From: Owenia fusiformis
Taxonomy: Eukaryota > Annelida > Polychaeta > Sabellida > Oweniidae
Direction of reading: 5' to 3'
NCBI GenBank assembly: GCA_903813345.2
Contig: CAIIXF020000009.1
Location: 33,545,259-33,609,258 of the forward strand
DNA length: 64,000 bases
Positions 37,147-50,273 of this stretch are shown here, one piece after another (position 1 is the stretch's first letter; the number at the start of each line of letters is the position of its first letter). Made by a program: the position numbers and the translations under genes. Below the pieces are notes generated by a model. That model worked only from the letters and a program-made list of their open reading frames with translations, was not told the origin of the DNA and searched no databases.

Positions 37147-40100
37147 CTGAAAATGGAAAATGGAAAACAACTCATGTACTACACGGTCAAATGTTTGAAT
37201 TGACAAACTTCCCCCCCCTCCTACTCCTATGACGTTACTTTGAGAAGAGTAAAAACAATTGAGATGGCGCCTAAATGCAATCTTTGTTAATACAGATCTT
37301 ATAAAGTTCGAAGTTAATGCAACAGAGGAGTAAAGTTTATAGACCCTGAACAATGATATAATGGATCTTGGTCAGATGTATTATCCTGTATTATTGCTAG
37401 GTAATTGTTGTTATTTATGACAGTGAGACTAGGGGAATAAATGATGTAATGAGGCATAACAAAAACATAACTCGTCCATAAGATTTTTAAACTGAAGCAT
37501 AAAATTTCTCTGAATGACATACAATATAATATGTTTTGCTAACATCATTTTTTATAAATCTATTCAATAGGATCATTTTTCAACAGTCAGATAAATCCAA
37601 ATTTTACTAATTTGATCCAAATATCTCAATATTTCATCCTTATGGTAATAACCCAGATGCAAGTAGGTAGTTACCAGTTTCACCACCAGGTGACTAATTT
37701 GGGGCAGATAGCATGGCAGATATGGTAGAAAGTTCCCTTAAACCGAATATTCATCAGTTTTAGTGTTTCAAAATTTCATATTAGCCTCATGCATCTGATA
37801 GTTATACCAATTGAAATATGTCAAGAAAAAGAAAATATTATCTGTTCAATAAAATAAAAGATATTTCACTTTTTGTGATTTCATAACATGGGGAATCTCC
37901 CCGACCTTGTAGTCACATTTTCAAAGTTCTAATACAAAGTTAAATTTTCAAAGTTGATAAACACTTTTTAAAACCAAATTTCTAGATGTAGTTTACATGT
38001 AGATTTCAAATATGATATCACTTTGACTAAATTTTGAATATTGAATGATGTTAATCAAGATTATCTTAACTTGCACCTGGTCTGTTGGCTGTATTACTGT
38101 CTTTGTACTATTATCATTATATTCAGTTATGCATAACAATGTGCGTAAATATGTGACAAGCTTCAGGTTGGATAAGCCGATGATTAATAAGGAAAAACTT
38201 GATATGTCACCTGACAATACAAATTCTGAAATCCATGTACTTAGATCGATGTTGTTTGTCTCCTGTTGATCCATTCCTTTCAAGCAAGAACAAGGAATTA
38301 AATATACAATTTGCATGACCAACTTGCACACTTCTAGGATGGCAAAACGTACACAGATTTCCCTTCTACTGGATCTAAGTAGTTGGGTTAAAACGATTAA
38401 ATGTTTTGGATCAAGATGATTTCCAATGATAAAATACATTGTACTATGTCTATGTGTGTTCATTGATGACTTTCATTACTGTCAAGAGAGGGCGAAAGTT
38501 GATATTATTGTATGTACTATTGTGGAAATCTCTGTTCTGCAGCAATATGAAACAAACAGCATATGTCTCATCCAAAATGGTAGACATAATTCCGTCTGCC
38601 ATTTTGGATGAGACTAACTGCAGTTTGGTTTACCCAGCTTTTAACTGGAATAAATATTTCTTCAGAAATATAAATATAGTTCAAATTGAAAATAACAATA
38701 GATTCTTGATAATAATAATTCCTTCATATTAAGAATAGAATTGTAAAGTAAAATGCATATTTGTTCCATTAATGCACAGTACATTATGCTTTAATAAAGC
38801 ACTGCTTAAAGCAGGAACCCACTTGTGACTTGGAATGTATGAGCCACAAAGCCCAGGACATTTAGCTTTTACTCTATATTCATTTATTATTTTGATCATG
38901 ACCTTGACATGTTTTTATAAGGAAATTGTGAAAGTAGAAGATTGAATAGAAGGCCTAATGGGAATAAGAATGTTACATTCATCAGATATTAGAAAACCTG
39001 ATGGGAATTAAGCATGCTTTTAGCAACATATCTCTGCTGATATAGATGCATATTATAACACTTTTGAGATTAACAAACATTACGTAAATGTTCTTGCAAG
39101 TTCCAACCCTGACTAAAAATATTTTCATTTTCTTATTACTGAGGGCCTAGGCAAAAATGTCTATATGAAATTAAAGCAAAGTTGATCTTTTTTTTTTGAG
39201 ATTTCCCTATGTAGATAGCACAGAAATAATAATTATTTTACACATGTATCTTACGGGCAATCAATGGTGACAGCTACCTGTCACAAATGACACTGAAAAT
39301 GGGCCATCACTATGTTTTATACTGCAATTTTATCCATTGCCAATGGTTATTAACTAAAATCATGAAAAATGAGAAGATTTGGTTTATCATTACTTGAAAG
39401 TAAGATAAATAATCACTGATGCATCATGAGTCTGTGTTTTACAGTTCATACTTTTTCATATGAACATTCTGCTTATATCAAACAATGCCTAAGTAAATGC
39501 TAAGTAAATTATTTTATTATAATGTGGCCAAGTGCACATCATTTTGCCAAACATAGACATGCAAATGTGAGTTTTTCTATTTTTATTATATTTTTTGACA
39601 TCTTATTCTTTAATATTTTCTTTTATGTTGCTTTGTGTGATTTCAGTCATGAAACATCATCTTACAGCAACAACATTCTTACTGTACTTAACTGTTTGGA
39701 TAAAAATGTCTAAGTTAATTCATTGTTATATGCAAATCCTTTGGCCAATAATTTTGAAAAAGATGGTGCCCTCTTTTTCAATTCCAAAGAATTCAGACAT
39801 TTCTGCATCTTAATATTCAATAACTTTTGATCAAATAAATCAATTGTGTTTGATAATCTAATCTTATGATTATAAGGCAAACATTAGCATAATTTCTTTA
39901 AATACTTTACTCTAAATATTCCATGCTGCTACTTTGAACACTAATAACTGTTACGTGCCTGAGAAATGACTTGAGCAATATCTGAAAATAATGAACCGGA
40001 ATTATGACTTCTTGTTAATTATAACTTCAGACTGAGTTTTCTCACAAACTTGCGATGCGTTGTCGTGTTGTTATAATCATTACATCAAACCGGATTTAAA

Positions 40101-42326
40101 GGGGAAAGGTAATTAGCAGTTGTTAATGAGAAAATAAAGATTTGTTATATGGTATCACATCTTATTAACCGACACATGTGTATGCTTTATTATATGTATT
40201 TTCACTCTTTTAATGACTTTCTGAGATGTAATAACTTAATATATGCATACATCTCCAATTAAAAGCACAAAGTGATAACCAATTGGATGAGCACACTGAT
40301 CATGAAAAACAAAAAATCAAAGGAATAAATGAACAAAGTGAAAAACATGCAACGTGTCATGTAATTATAAAAGAAGGAATAAGAAATAGGGAACTATGTA
40401 AACATTTGTTCCGGATGAGAGAAAAAACTAATTTTGCGTGAACCATATTAAGTGAAGAAATCTTATTGTGGCTGATAACTATCTTTGATCAGTATTCCCA
40501 TTCAGGTCGGAATAACCCTGTTAATTAACTGAATAATTCCCGGCATAATCCTATCATAACAACCTTATCGCAGGAACTTTTCTCACAATGTTAAGGATTA
40601 TTTCTTGATTGTTATTTTCATTGCTTGCATGCTGTTTGTTTGTCATTAGCCTTGCTTGGATTTGTATTGTTTGTTTTGATTATTAATGCAAACATGCTAT
40701 AACTTATGCAAAAGAATTATGTTTTTACAAAGAAAAAAAAAAACTTTTTTATATGGAAATTCACTCACTAACTTGAAGAAAGACAAATCATGAAACAATT
40801 GTACATGTACATGTATATCACAACCATCGTTATGAGCCTTTTTGCACGTTACCTTTGTAACGATCCCTTCATTATTGGCCTTATATGGTCACCTTCTCAT
40901 TATAGAATTTCCCAGAATCATTAATTCTTTATTTTATGATAAGAAAATAGAGTACATAATATAAATAAATTTTCTTCATTTGCATAGGATTTGCAGACAC
41001 TGAGCTCTGTCAACAAAAAATCATTGGATTTTCCGCAAATCTTATTATAGTGTATCCTGCTTGATCTATAAGAATTGCAATTATAACGAAGTAAAAGAGG
41101 TATTAACGCAATATTGCAGCAGAAATAGCTCTGCTCTGAAGACGATGCAATCTAATAAGTCACGTCACCTTAAACTGACCTCTGCATCGTAACTGTTAAC
41201 ACCTGTTAACGAGATACAAATCCCAAGTGTCTAATAAGAAAAAATATCCTGTATTGTAAGTTATTACTAGTCTATCCAATTTGATACAAAAATCCAATTT
41301 TCAGGGTAATTGTGCCAAGTTTGTATGACGAAAAACGTATTCTTTGATTGTCACAAACTGATGATGCAAACCAGCGAGTAATTATTGAGCATGGGTATCT
41401 TCCTGGTGAGATATTGTTCTCTTAGTCAGCTACATAACAGCGCCCTCCACAGGAACATCACAAACAATCTTTATCGTAATGAATTTAGTTTCTTGATTTA
41501 ATGGACTTCAACCCCATGTAATATTCCTTAATTGGTTAACGAAGAATTAAACGCAGAGATATATTAATTCAGAATCTTATGACGATCAAAAGAAATCTAT
41601 TATATTTATCATGGATTGTTTTTAGTTTTCATGAAAAACATCCCTGTACGGAACGTTTTGAGGAAATCCAAGGGGATCAAGTGGCATTTCAAAAGTAAAT
41701 CCCAAAGAGACGCCGAGTTGTGCAAATTTAATTACACCGGATGAAAAGGTAAAAAGTCGTGAAAATAAAGTCCACAGGAAGAGCTCATATTCAATCTCTC
41801 TTGACGATCAATAGTTAAATGATCTCTTTTTTGGATTATCTACAAGTGTTCTGTATTGCCATAATGACTACACTACAATATGGATGGCGCATGTTTGACC
41901 ATGTACTTTTCTAGAGACCTTGCCTTCATTTATTTTCATTAATTCTTTTTATTACTTTTCAATATTATTCTTTTTTAATGAGCAATTATAATAATAATTA
42001 ACTTGTCAATCGCCAATAAGGGGATTTTTTAGGATTAAAATCTAAAGACAATTATTTGATCTAGCCAATATTCAAGTAGTTTGTTTAGTCCAAAAACAAT
42101 GACCCTACATTTTCCGTTTATAATGAATATTTCAAATTCAGAACTCCCATAAAAGGCCTTGAAATCTACATGTACATTTGAGATAACAACAAATCAGATC
42201 TTATGTATATTTTCTTCACTCTGCAAATATTATTCTCATCCAAGTGGCTGATAGTGCTAAAGCAAGGTCGCTACAAGTGTTTATGTTTTTATATGTAATG
42301 TGAAATAAATTCTACAAATAAAAAAT

Positions 42327-43650
42327 AACTAGAAAAACAGCAACTCCACGGAGTAGCAAATCCCACCGAACAAAACATGTTTTGATAAAAAAATTGAGCC
42401 AAATTCATCCACTGGTATTTGAATTATCAAAGATTATGTCTTTATGAAACATGGTTGCCATTTTGAAATTCAGCTGTCATCTTTAGATTTCTTCTTTAGC
42501 AGAGAATGTCCTTCCAATGGTATCTGGGTTATCAAAGATTACTTTTTTAATGAAAAATGGCAGCCATTTTGAAATTTCTTCTGAAGCAGATCTCATTTTT
42601 CCCTAAACATCAGCATATAAAATTGGAACCAAATCCATCCACTAGTATTTGAGTTATCATTACTTACGTTTTTTTAAGAAAAATGGCGGCCATTTTGAAA
42701 TTCAGTGGCCATCTTGAAAATTTATTTTTGAGCAGAACTTCTTTGTCTCTAAGCATCAGCATATAGAATTTTAACAAAATCCGTCAACTAGTATTTGAGT
42801 TATCAAAGGTTACGTTCTTTTATGAAAAATGGCGGCCATTTTGAAATTTAGCTACCACCTTGAAAATCCCTTCTCGAGTAGAGCTCATATGTCCCTTGAC
42901 ATCATCATGTAAAATTTGAACCAAATCCATTCAATGGTAATTGAGCTATCAAAGATAATGTTCTTTTATGAAAAATGGCCGCCATTTTGAAATTTAGCTG
43001 CCATCTTGAAAATCCTTTCTTGAGCAGAGCTCCTATGTCCCTAGGCATCCGCATCTAAAATTTAAACCAAATCCATTCAATGGTATTTGAGTTATCAAAG
43101 ATAACGGTTTTTTTACGAAAAATGGCCGCCATTTTGAAATTTAGCTGCCATCTTGAAAATCCTTTCTCGAGCAAAGCTCCTATGTCCCTAGGCATCAGCA
43201 TCTAAAATTTGAACCAAATCCATTCAATGGTCTTTGAGTTATCAAAGATAACGTTTTTTTTACGAAAAATGGCCGCCATTTTGAAATTTGGTGACCATCT
43301 TGAAAATGTCTTCTTGAGCAAGGCTGCTTTGTACCAAGGCAACAGCCTATAAAATTTGAACCAAATCCATCCACTAGTATTTGAGTTATTAAAGATTATA
43401 TTTTTTCCGAAAAATGGCCGTCATTTTGAATTAAGCGGCCATATTGAAAATTCCTTCTCGAGCAGAGGTCCTACACCCGTAAGGCATAAGCCTATAAGAT
43501 TTGAATGAAATCCGTCAACCGGTATTTGAGTTATAGCTTGGACACACGAATGGACGGACGGACGAACGGACGGACGGACGAACGGACGGACGAACAGACG
43601 GACGGACGGCTTTTCTATATCCCCCTCGAACTTCGTTCGGTGGGATAATA
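42327..43650 (+). mobile_element. Satellite-cored element, family A, best complete copy
   Basis: The 5' end AACTAGAAAAACAGCAACTC includes ACTCCACGGAGT (a small hairpin) and AATCCCACCGAAC. The modules repeat about every 145-147 bp (TATCAAAGATAAC at about 42946, 43091, 43238) and each carries AAAATGGCCGCCATTTTGAA. A GGAC/GAAC microsatellite (43553-43610) precedes the 3' hairpin CGAACTTCGTTCG and the end GTGGGATAAT. It lies within the large POLD2 intron. Confidence 0.9.
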
Positions 43651-44198
43651 AAAATCAGATCTGTTAACTTCTCTGTATCAGTCAGAGGGGAGTACTGTAT
43701 GGCCGGATCAGGGTTAGTATATTTACCTTAATATGATGCAGTGTTGAGGGATTTATGTTGATGATTTTATAGAATAAAACTGCATAACCCAACTGGCAAA
43801 ACATCAACAAATAGCTTTATTTGCTATTACATTGTATTCTATAGACATTACTCCCTTCAGTGAATATGCTTGGCTTAAAATTCAATTAAAATTCAATTAA
43901 TCAAACATACTTCACATTCTTTTTCATAGATACTATGATTTTATAGAATCAGCTTTTTTCTGGTTTTTGATTTCTGCATTTTTCATCAAAGGATTAATCG
44001 ATCAAGAGATATCACTCATTTTAATGAACCTTATGAAATTGTTGGTCTGATGAGAATTTACATAAACGTTCATTCCCACATGATGACAGTTTCGGATCAT
44101 TGATCAACAACAGTTTATATTCTGAACTTCTGATTTTATTTATTCTTGGAATCATTTCAGAAGCTAATATTAAATTCTGAAGTTTTGTTCTCTTGCTA

Positions 44199-44319
44199 AA
44201 GGCCCAGCCAAGGGGTTCAGGCAAACCCCCTTGGCCAAAATCTTTTTCAAAATTGTGCAGTTTTTCATGATTCTGAGCACTTTTTAAGTGATTTTGGGCT
44301 GGCTACGGTACGGGTCTGT
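44199..44319. mobile_element. Family I MITE, short copy
   Basis: AAAGGCCCAGCCAAGGGG at the left and GGGCTGGCTACGG at the right. The interior CAGTTTTTCATGATTCTGAG and TTTAAGTGATTTTGG is as at 9538. It lies in the POLD2 intron. Confidence 0.75.
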
Positions 44320-46747
44320 ACTATGACATCATAATATCATCGTTGTGTACAACAACTGATTTAAGAAATGTAAATTCGTGACAGTTTCTATAGTAATGAA
44401 ACCTGCAGAACAGGTCAAATCCATAACAGCTAGGACTCATCTAAAAATATGCTGTCTGATCTATTGACTTAAAGACAAAGGTGCAGGTGTATAATCTTTC
44501 AAATAATAAATGAATTCAACTATAAACATTAAACTCTGAAGAAATAAAAATTGAAATATACTTTGTTGTTATGACATCACAATGCAGAAAAATACTTATT
44601 AGAAAATTCATATTTCTATCTAAAGATGGATGCATTTTTGGCATATAAAAAAGTTAAAATCTTTTGATCAGACAAAAACACATGAGAATTGTATAAAAGT
44701 CAATAGACTAATGTAACTTAAATGTTTACATTTCTACCCAGCAAGCAAATGACTTTTTTCTGATATATCATAATGCAATTAGGTTTCATCATAATTGCAT
44801 TTTTCTTTCTCATGAACAACTCTGTCGCTTACTATAAAGTTCATCGTAACCTTGCGACTAGGGTTTCAATAATTTCCTTGAGATGCATCATCATAATTAT
44901 CATTAGGCAGAATAATCAAGACAAATAACATATCAACAGACCCTCCCATATAATTTATAGAAAACAAGGAGATGTAAAAGTATTCATTATTCTCACACTG
45001 GGGCCATTTTAAATTTTTAGCATCCCTATGAAATTAATGTTGTACAAGAATTTCATACTTCATATGCCACATGGAAAATTTTTATTTTATTTCAATTTTC
45101 TGTAGAGTGGAATGATATCATGTGACCTTCATCAGTTAGTAGCAATGGCACATTGGAGATGTTGCTAATAAGTGAAAGTATAATGATGTTTATGCATATA
45201 GCTTTACATTATTACATTATACAAGTTTGAGAGAAGTGAAATTTTGTGTTTGGCGAAAAGACGTTCTTATGCAATACATATAGAAATCTCACTATTAAAA
45301 GCATTCTTTAAACTGATAGAATACAGTCATCATCGTCCAATTAATTCGATAAATTAGAGATCCAAATTGCCATTGATTGTTTGCAGCATTATTGTACTTA
45401 TATAACTATTGCACTTATATTACATGTATTATCAAATGGAGGTTATAATGACCTATAAAATGTATTCTAAAACTGTTTTATCTCAGCATAACCTGTGACA
45501 TATCATCACTATACATCAACTATATTTTAGAAAAAATCATGATATGGAAATAATAGATTTGTGCACTATTGGGAAGAAATTAATTTTCTTAAAAATACAA
45601 ATAATACCTCTGAATTTCTTCTTTTAACTTTGAAGTATCTTAATAACAAAGAGAATAACCTACTCCATACATCATTTATATGTAACAATCCCTTCTATTT
45701 GATGTCTAATAATGCTCATAGTTAAAGCTGTTGAAAATGGCGCCAGCATATCAAACTCTAATAAAATAAAAATATAAAAAATACAAGAACGAAATGACCC
45801 AGAATGATATACAACACTGATATATTTCAATACAGAATAAAGTAATTTATTGTTTAATACCAACAATAACTTTAATTCATCATATTGTATATCAATACAG
45901 ACAAAAGTATTTTTAAGTAAATTAGATTGATGACGATGATGTATAATATATCAAATGTGTTGAGTAACTAAATACACTTTGTATTTGCCAATAGCAGGTC
46001 ACAGGATACACGATTTTCTATTTTTATTTGAGCAATGATATTTATCTCATGATACAATACAAATGATATGACCAATTTTAGCGTGAAATATGCAATTATT
46101 TTTTATGTCACATACTGGCTTTGAAATAAGCAAAATGACATGAAAAGAACATTAAGTGAAAATGTCAGAAATTATAAAATAATTAAGCAAAGGTAAGTTT
46201 ACCAGATTAAGCCATGGGAAAAATATGTCGCAGCCAAAGCAATCAAACAAGACTCCTATTGCAACTTACAATGTACTTGAAGACTTAAAGAATATTTTTG
46301 GCTCATATCATTCCTTGTCATGTCTTTTTTCTAAAAATCCCACACTTTGTCCACACTTTGGTTCAGGAAAACTATGGATCTGATTACGCCTTTAAATGTT
46401 GGAGTGACATTTCAAAATCTTGCACGTAAGGAAGAAAAACCAGAAAAATGAAGAAATGCTACTTTTTAAGAGCTGATTTCAAACTAAAACAGGCTTGATT
46501 TATCAATAAATATCATCAAGAATGAGAGTCAGATCAAATATTGATTTAATTCTTAATTCCACCTTGATTAAGAATCAACCATACCTGATTTAGAGTTGTA
46601 CAATAATGATGAAGGGTTGAATTCAGACTTGAAAAAAAGATAAATTCAACCCTGTTTGTTGAACTCAGCCTCGTTTCAGATGTTGATCTTTTCTCTTGAG
46701 TTAAGACTATTGATTTGAAATGAAGAGAAGTAATCTTGATAGTGTAC

Positions 46748-46875
46748 CTAAAGTGTCTGGTGCAGTAGGCGCCAAGTGTCCCCATCTTAGTGAGCTCTCA
46801 AGCACTTCTAGGTAGTCTGTCCTATTACTATATCTTGTTATGTCTTCTATAGGCTGGCCTGAATGACCAAGAAAC
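46748..46875 (-). CDS. POLD2: POLD2 exon c: DNA polymerase delta subunit 2
   Basis: A 128-bp exon with acceptor TGATGTTTCAG before GTTTCTTGG and donor CTTTAG before GTACAC. It reads [17 protein letters not shown], then [18 protein letters not shown] and APTAPDTLG; the first R is split AG|G from the previous exon and the last G is split into the next. In human POLD2, recalled from memory, the matching region is VRFLGTSGQNVSDIFRYS ... [22 protein letters not shown] (about 340-383). FLG.SGQ...D..RY and the [11 protein letters not shown] junction are typical of the family, where the phosphoesterase fold lacks catalytic metal residues. The reading frame is intact. The exon is visibly GC-richer than its flanking introns. 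Confidence 0.95.
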
Positions 46876-47340
46876 CTGAAACATCACAAAGTGCTCAATT
46901 CATTGAGGAAATCCAACATGTGAAAAGGTCTCTGAAAATGAACACTTTAATACATAGCATATCCATTATCCAAGTGGGTGGGGCTCAAGGGGTTTACACG
47001 AGCCCTTCCTCATGTAATTTAGTTGGGTTGGCAAAGAGATAGGTACACAGTGGTACAATATATGTCCTACTTCACAATTTCAAAATTGCAAATACTGGGC
47101 CCCACCTAGAAAATGTGAGTCTTGTTGATGAAAAAGCCAGGGCATGTTATATCAAGCAGACAGTGAGGATCAAAGACACAGTTTTAGAGCTGAAGCTATG
47201 GATTAGTATTTGTGACATCATATCCATATGAACTTAATCAATGCAAAATCTATCGATGCGATTTTTGCTCATTTTGGTGCTATGGGGCAAAAACCTAAAA
47301 TGCTTAAATTGAATTAATGAAACAACAAAGCATAACATTC

Positions 47341-47440
47341 AAAATGTCACCACCTGCCATTTGTTACAGATGCTGAACCTTGAACGCTGACTGCTGAACA
47401 CCAACCACTGAACGCTGTCCAATTTGTCACCACTTTTTAT
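47341..47440 (+). mobile_element. Family B MITE, 3' end truncated
   Basis: AAAATGTCACCACCTGCCAT and TTGTTACAGATGCTGAACC, then a run of CCAACCACTGAACGCTG-type short repeats, and TTTGTCACCACTTTTT without the closing half of the hairpin. Confidence 0.8.
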
Positions 47441-48303
47441 TCATCAGTTTGTTTTAAAATTTCAATTTTCAATTTAAATCAGAAGTAATTTACACCTTAT
47501 CACATTCCATATTGTTAAAGGTGCTGATCCTCTCATTGATGTCAATCACGTTGTGTTCATTTCATGACATTGGCTTTCCAAGGGGCCTATTATAACAATG
47601 ACTTTGAGGGTGATAATAACTCTACATTAAAGTGTTACAAAATCCAGGGTACAGATCCTATTATTATCATTTCTGCTCGCTCGCTTAACAAATGAACCCA
47701 GAAACAACTTGACTTCAAAGAAAGCCTCTTTTCCCTGACAAAATATACACCATCGTCGGTACCCTCACTGAATAACTATTCTCAATGGATAGGTCGAAAG
47801 ATTGATAAAGCAAGATGATAAACGTTGTTTTGGACAAGAGTCAAATTTTATCTTTTACAAGCATCTCATAAATTCTAAATTCTTTTTCTATCCTATTAGT
47901 CATTTAAAATTTGAGACTTTAACAAAAGGTTGCAATAATCAGTGGATTGTATTGTAATGCTACTTTGATAATGAAATCTCAATGATAGAAGATAATTCAT
48001 AAAATAAAACAGAAATAAAATCTATTAGAATGATTAGTTTATATTCGAAAATGGCCAAGATGATACAAATCAATGGGTATAACTTGACTCTTGTCAATTA
48101 CATTAGCTTTTACAGAAAATAGTTTATTTTGAAATACAAAAAAAATCAATAATAAAAAAAGATTAATAAAAAAATTCAGTTATTTCACCCATTGATCAAG
48201 GCACAGGTTGAACAATATTGAACTTCAAAATCAAATATGATTAATTAATCTTTGGGAAGAAAAGATCAAAACAAAAATAAACAAAAACAAGGTGATAACA
48301 TGC

Positions 48304-48414
48304 AAAATGTCACCACCTGCCATTTGTTATAGATGCCTAACACTGACCACGGGACATAGCCCACAAAAAAAGAGACTATAACAAAATGTCACCACTTGTG
48401 GCAGTGACATAAAA
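48304..48414 (+). mobile_element. Family B MITE, complete
   Basis: AAAATGTCACCACCTGCCAT at the left. AAAATGTCACCACTTGTGGC and AGTGACATAAAA at the right form the 3' hairpin. Confidence 0.85.
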
Positions 48415-48608
48415 AGGCTGATTTATTTGGGGGAACAAACTATCACTTGTAATAATTTAGTAAGCATTTTTATCCCAGATTAAAGTGAGATTCAATTTTT
48501 ATAAAAGTACAATTTTTCCTGAAGAGGATGAAACTAAGTATCCACTGGTGCTCAGTGAATTCAAGTATAAGCTCATTTGTATTATATAAATTCTCTGCAT
48601 AAGCTCAC

Positions 48609-48766
48609 CTAATGCCATCTATACTGCAATCATATGGGTTTGTGACAGCATGCATTGTGGGATACATGGTGGCTTGCGGGAACATACATCGATGCAAAGC
48701 CTGCTGGGGCATGGTGCTGTTTGATGGATCATGTTTTCCTGGCATTACATCTACCTCCATACAGGC
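48609..48766 (-). CDS. POLD2: POLD2 exon b: DNA polymerase delta subunit 2
   Basis: A 158-bp exon with acceptor CGTTTTCTAG before GCCTGT and donor ATTAG before GTGAGC. It begins in phase 0 and ends two bases into an Arg codon. It reads [39 protein letters not shown] and [13 protein letters not shown]. In human POLD2, recalled from memory, this is [53 protein letters not shown] (about 287-340). VDVMPG..DP and LPQQ..H.CMFP are diagnostic of the B-subunit phosphoesterase-like domain. There are no internal stops, and CpG and GC content rise sharply against the intron. A 77-codon plus-strand frame over it is antisense shadow. Confidence 0.96.
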
Positions 48767-49662
48767 CTAGAAAACGTGATGAAAGATTGGTAGATATCAT
48801 GATTACAATTTGTACACTCCTCTCCAAGAGTTTGACAAACATGGCTTCCCTATGGACACTGTGTTCTACAATTTCATGTTTTATTTAAAACTGCCAAACA
48901 TAGACAGACATGTGGTCCAATAGAAGATTTGGTACTTCCAGATTTTTGGAGTGGGGTGTACAATACAGGTACATATTGTACATACTGGAATACATGTAGC
49001 ATTACATGCATAATATACAATAATATTTGGGAAAGACATCTCAATAGCATAATTGGTTTCAAGTTGAGATCCTGACTTATTATCACAGAAATAATTACAT
49101 CACAGGAAATTAATAAAATAACATTGTTAATGCTATCAAACCTTCCTAATCATTTTACAACTGATATACGTACGTATACACGTATATAGTGAGCAATGCC
49201 CTGTTTCAATTTTGTACAATTTCTCATGGGCTACTTCGAAATGTTTTAACAGTAAAGATACGTAGTTAGTGATCTCCCAAGGATTTTTTCTCAGGTGGGT
49301 GCAAAATTTTCATTTTCACAATTCAGACCAAAATTGGTCAAGATATGCCAATTTTTCACAATTTTTTTTCACTTTCAAGTGGGTGCAAATGGATTTTCAG
49401 ATGAGCAAGGCTATTATCAAAATCTCAGGTGGGTGCTGCGCCAACTTGCTAAAAAAAGCTGGGGATATCACCGATAGTCTTGCATGAAGTCTCTGCAGCT
49501 ACTTTACTTCCAGGTAAGGATGTATGGGGGGGGGGGGGTGTCACACAACAGGCTTAAAGCAACACGACTACAGCAACAAAATATGAAGACACTTAAAGGT
49601 ATATTTGTGCTTAAAGCCACGAATGAAAGAAAGCCTCTTAGAGATATCATAAGAAATCTTAC
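48767..49662 (-). other. POLD2: POLD2 intron (0.9 kb)
   Basis: Phase 0: donor GCG before GTAAGA at 49662, acceptor TTCTAG at 48767. It holds a family H MITE and a G run at about 49526. Confidence 0.9.
49268..49473. mobile_element. MITE family H, copy 2
   Basis: AGTGATCTCCCAAGGATTTT at the left and AGCTGGGGATATCACCG at the right are inverted. The interior AGGTGGGTGC occurs near each end. It matches 6084-6284. Open frames on the plus strand are incidental. Confidence 0.75.
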
Positions 49663-49743
49663 CGCAAGTTGTACTAGAAGATCATCAAGGGATTTAATCG
49701 CCTCAACACTTCCGGCAGCTGAGTGCGTCGTCAGATACTTGGC
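49663..49743 (-). CDS. POLD2: POLD2 exon a: DNA polymerase delta subunit 2
   Basis: An 81-bp, phase 0-0 exon with acceptor TTCTATTCTTATCAG before GCCAAG and donor CTTGCG before GTAAGA. It reads AKYLTTHSA, then AGSVEAIKSLDDLLVQLA. In human POLD2, recalled from memory, the matching stretch is [27 protein letters not shown] (about 260-286), just after the ILAGNLL..S.Q.RD...K segment. It forms a helix of the phosphoesterase-like domain that leads into VDVMPG in exon b. Frames extending past the splice sites on either strand are shadows. The preceding exon, and the whole N-terminal OB-fold half (~260 residues), was not found between here and the window end, so a long intron is implied. Confidence 0.94.
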
Positions 49744-50273
49744 CTGATAAGAATAGAAACACGTCAAATATTAAAATGTAAATGGCTATATGTTGCTGAT
49801 TAACTAATACCTTATAGGATTTTAACACTAGACTCTATAAGAGACTTAACCTGTTCAGACTAATGATGACAAAAATACATATCTTGAAAAAAGGATGTAT
49901 TCCATGACATATTAAGTGATATTTTTAACAAAGAACATCATGCAACATAGTCACTATTGCTACAGAATTTGCTTGGATGTCACGACAATGAAGCTTTATT
50001 GCTATACATATCCATGTATTTTCTACAAAACATGTTACGAATGAAGTATCATTATATTAATCTGGGGGCCCTTAACAGAAACTTTGTAAAGTTAAGAATT
50101 TGTAAAATCCATTGTTCTCTAACTGTGACGTCATTAAATTCGTAACTTTTACAAAAAGTTTCTGTTAATGACCCCCTGAAGATGTTTATGTTTTTTACTC
50201 AGTTTTAAGATGAAATGTGAAAACGTGGCATACTAATGCATCATGTAATAACTCTTAAAGGCATTCACATTAC
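49744..50273. other. Probable POLD2 intron sequence; no exon found
   Basis: AT-rich DNA immediately upstream (minus-strand sense) of exon a. AAACTTTGTAAAGTTA and TAACTTTTACAAAAAGTTTC (50080-50165) form an inverted pair. Confidence 0.5.

Larger units (their letters stand above)
37147..46747 (-). other. POLD2: POLD2 intron (9.6 kb) with repeats
   Basis: It is bounded by GTACAC at 46747 and TTTTCAG at 37147, and joins phase 1 to phase 1. It contains a complete family A element (42327-43650), a family I MITE (44199-44319) and a 16-bp-arm hairpin (GTCTCATCCAAAATGG at 38565 with its mirror at 38599). A 156-codon minus-strand frame at 38463-37993 overlaps a 74-codon plus-strand frame at 38045. The latter starts like a signal-anchor protein, but both are unrecognised. 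A minus-strand frame at 41784-41622 also lacks support. Confidence 0.8.
46876..48608 (-). other. POLD2: POLD2 intron (1.7 kb)
   Basis: Donor ATTAG before GTGAGC at the high end and acceptor TTTCAG at the low end; it splits an Arg codon after its second base. Two family B MITEs lie inside. Confidence 0.9.

Noticed and set aside
48655-48888. 77-codon plus-strand frame [11 protein letters not shown]...
   Set aside because: It is antisense to POLD2 exon b, which explains its openness.
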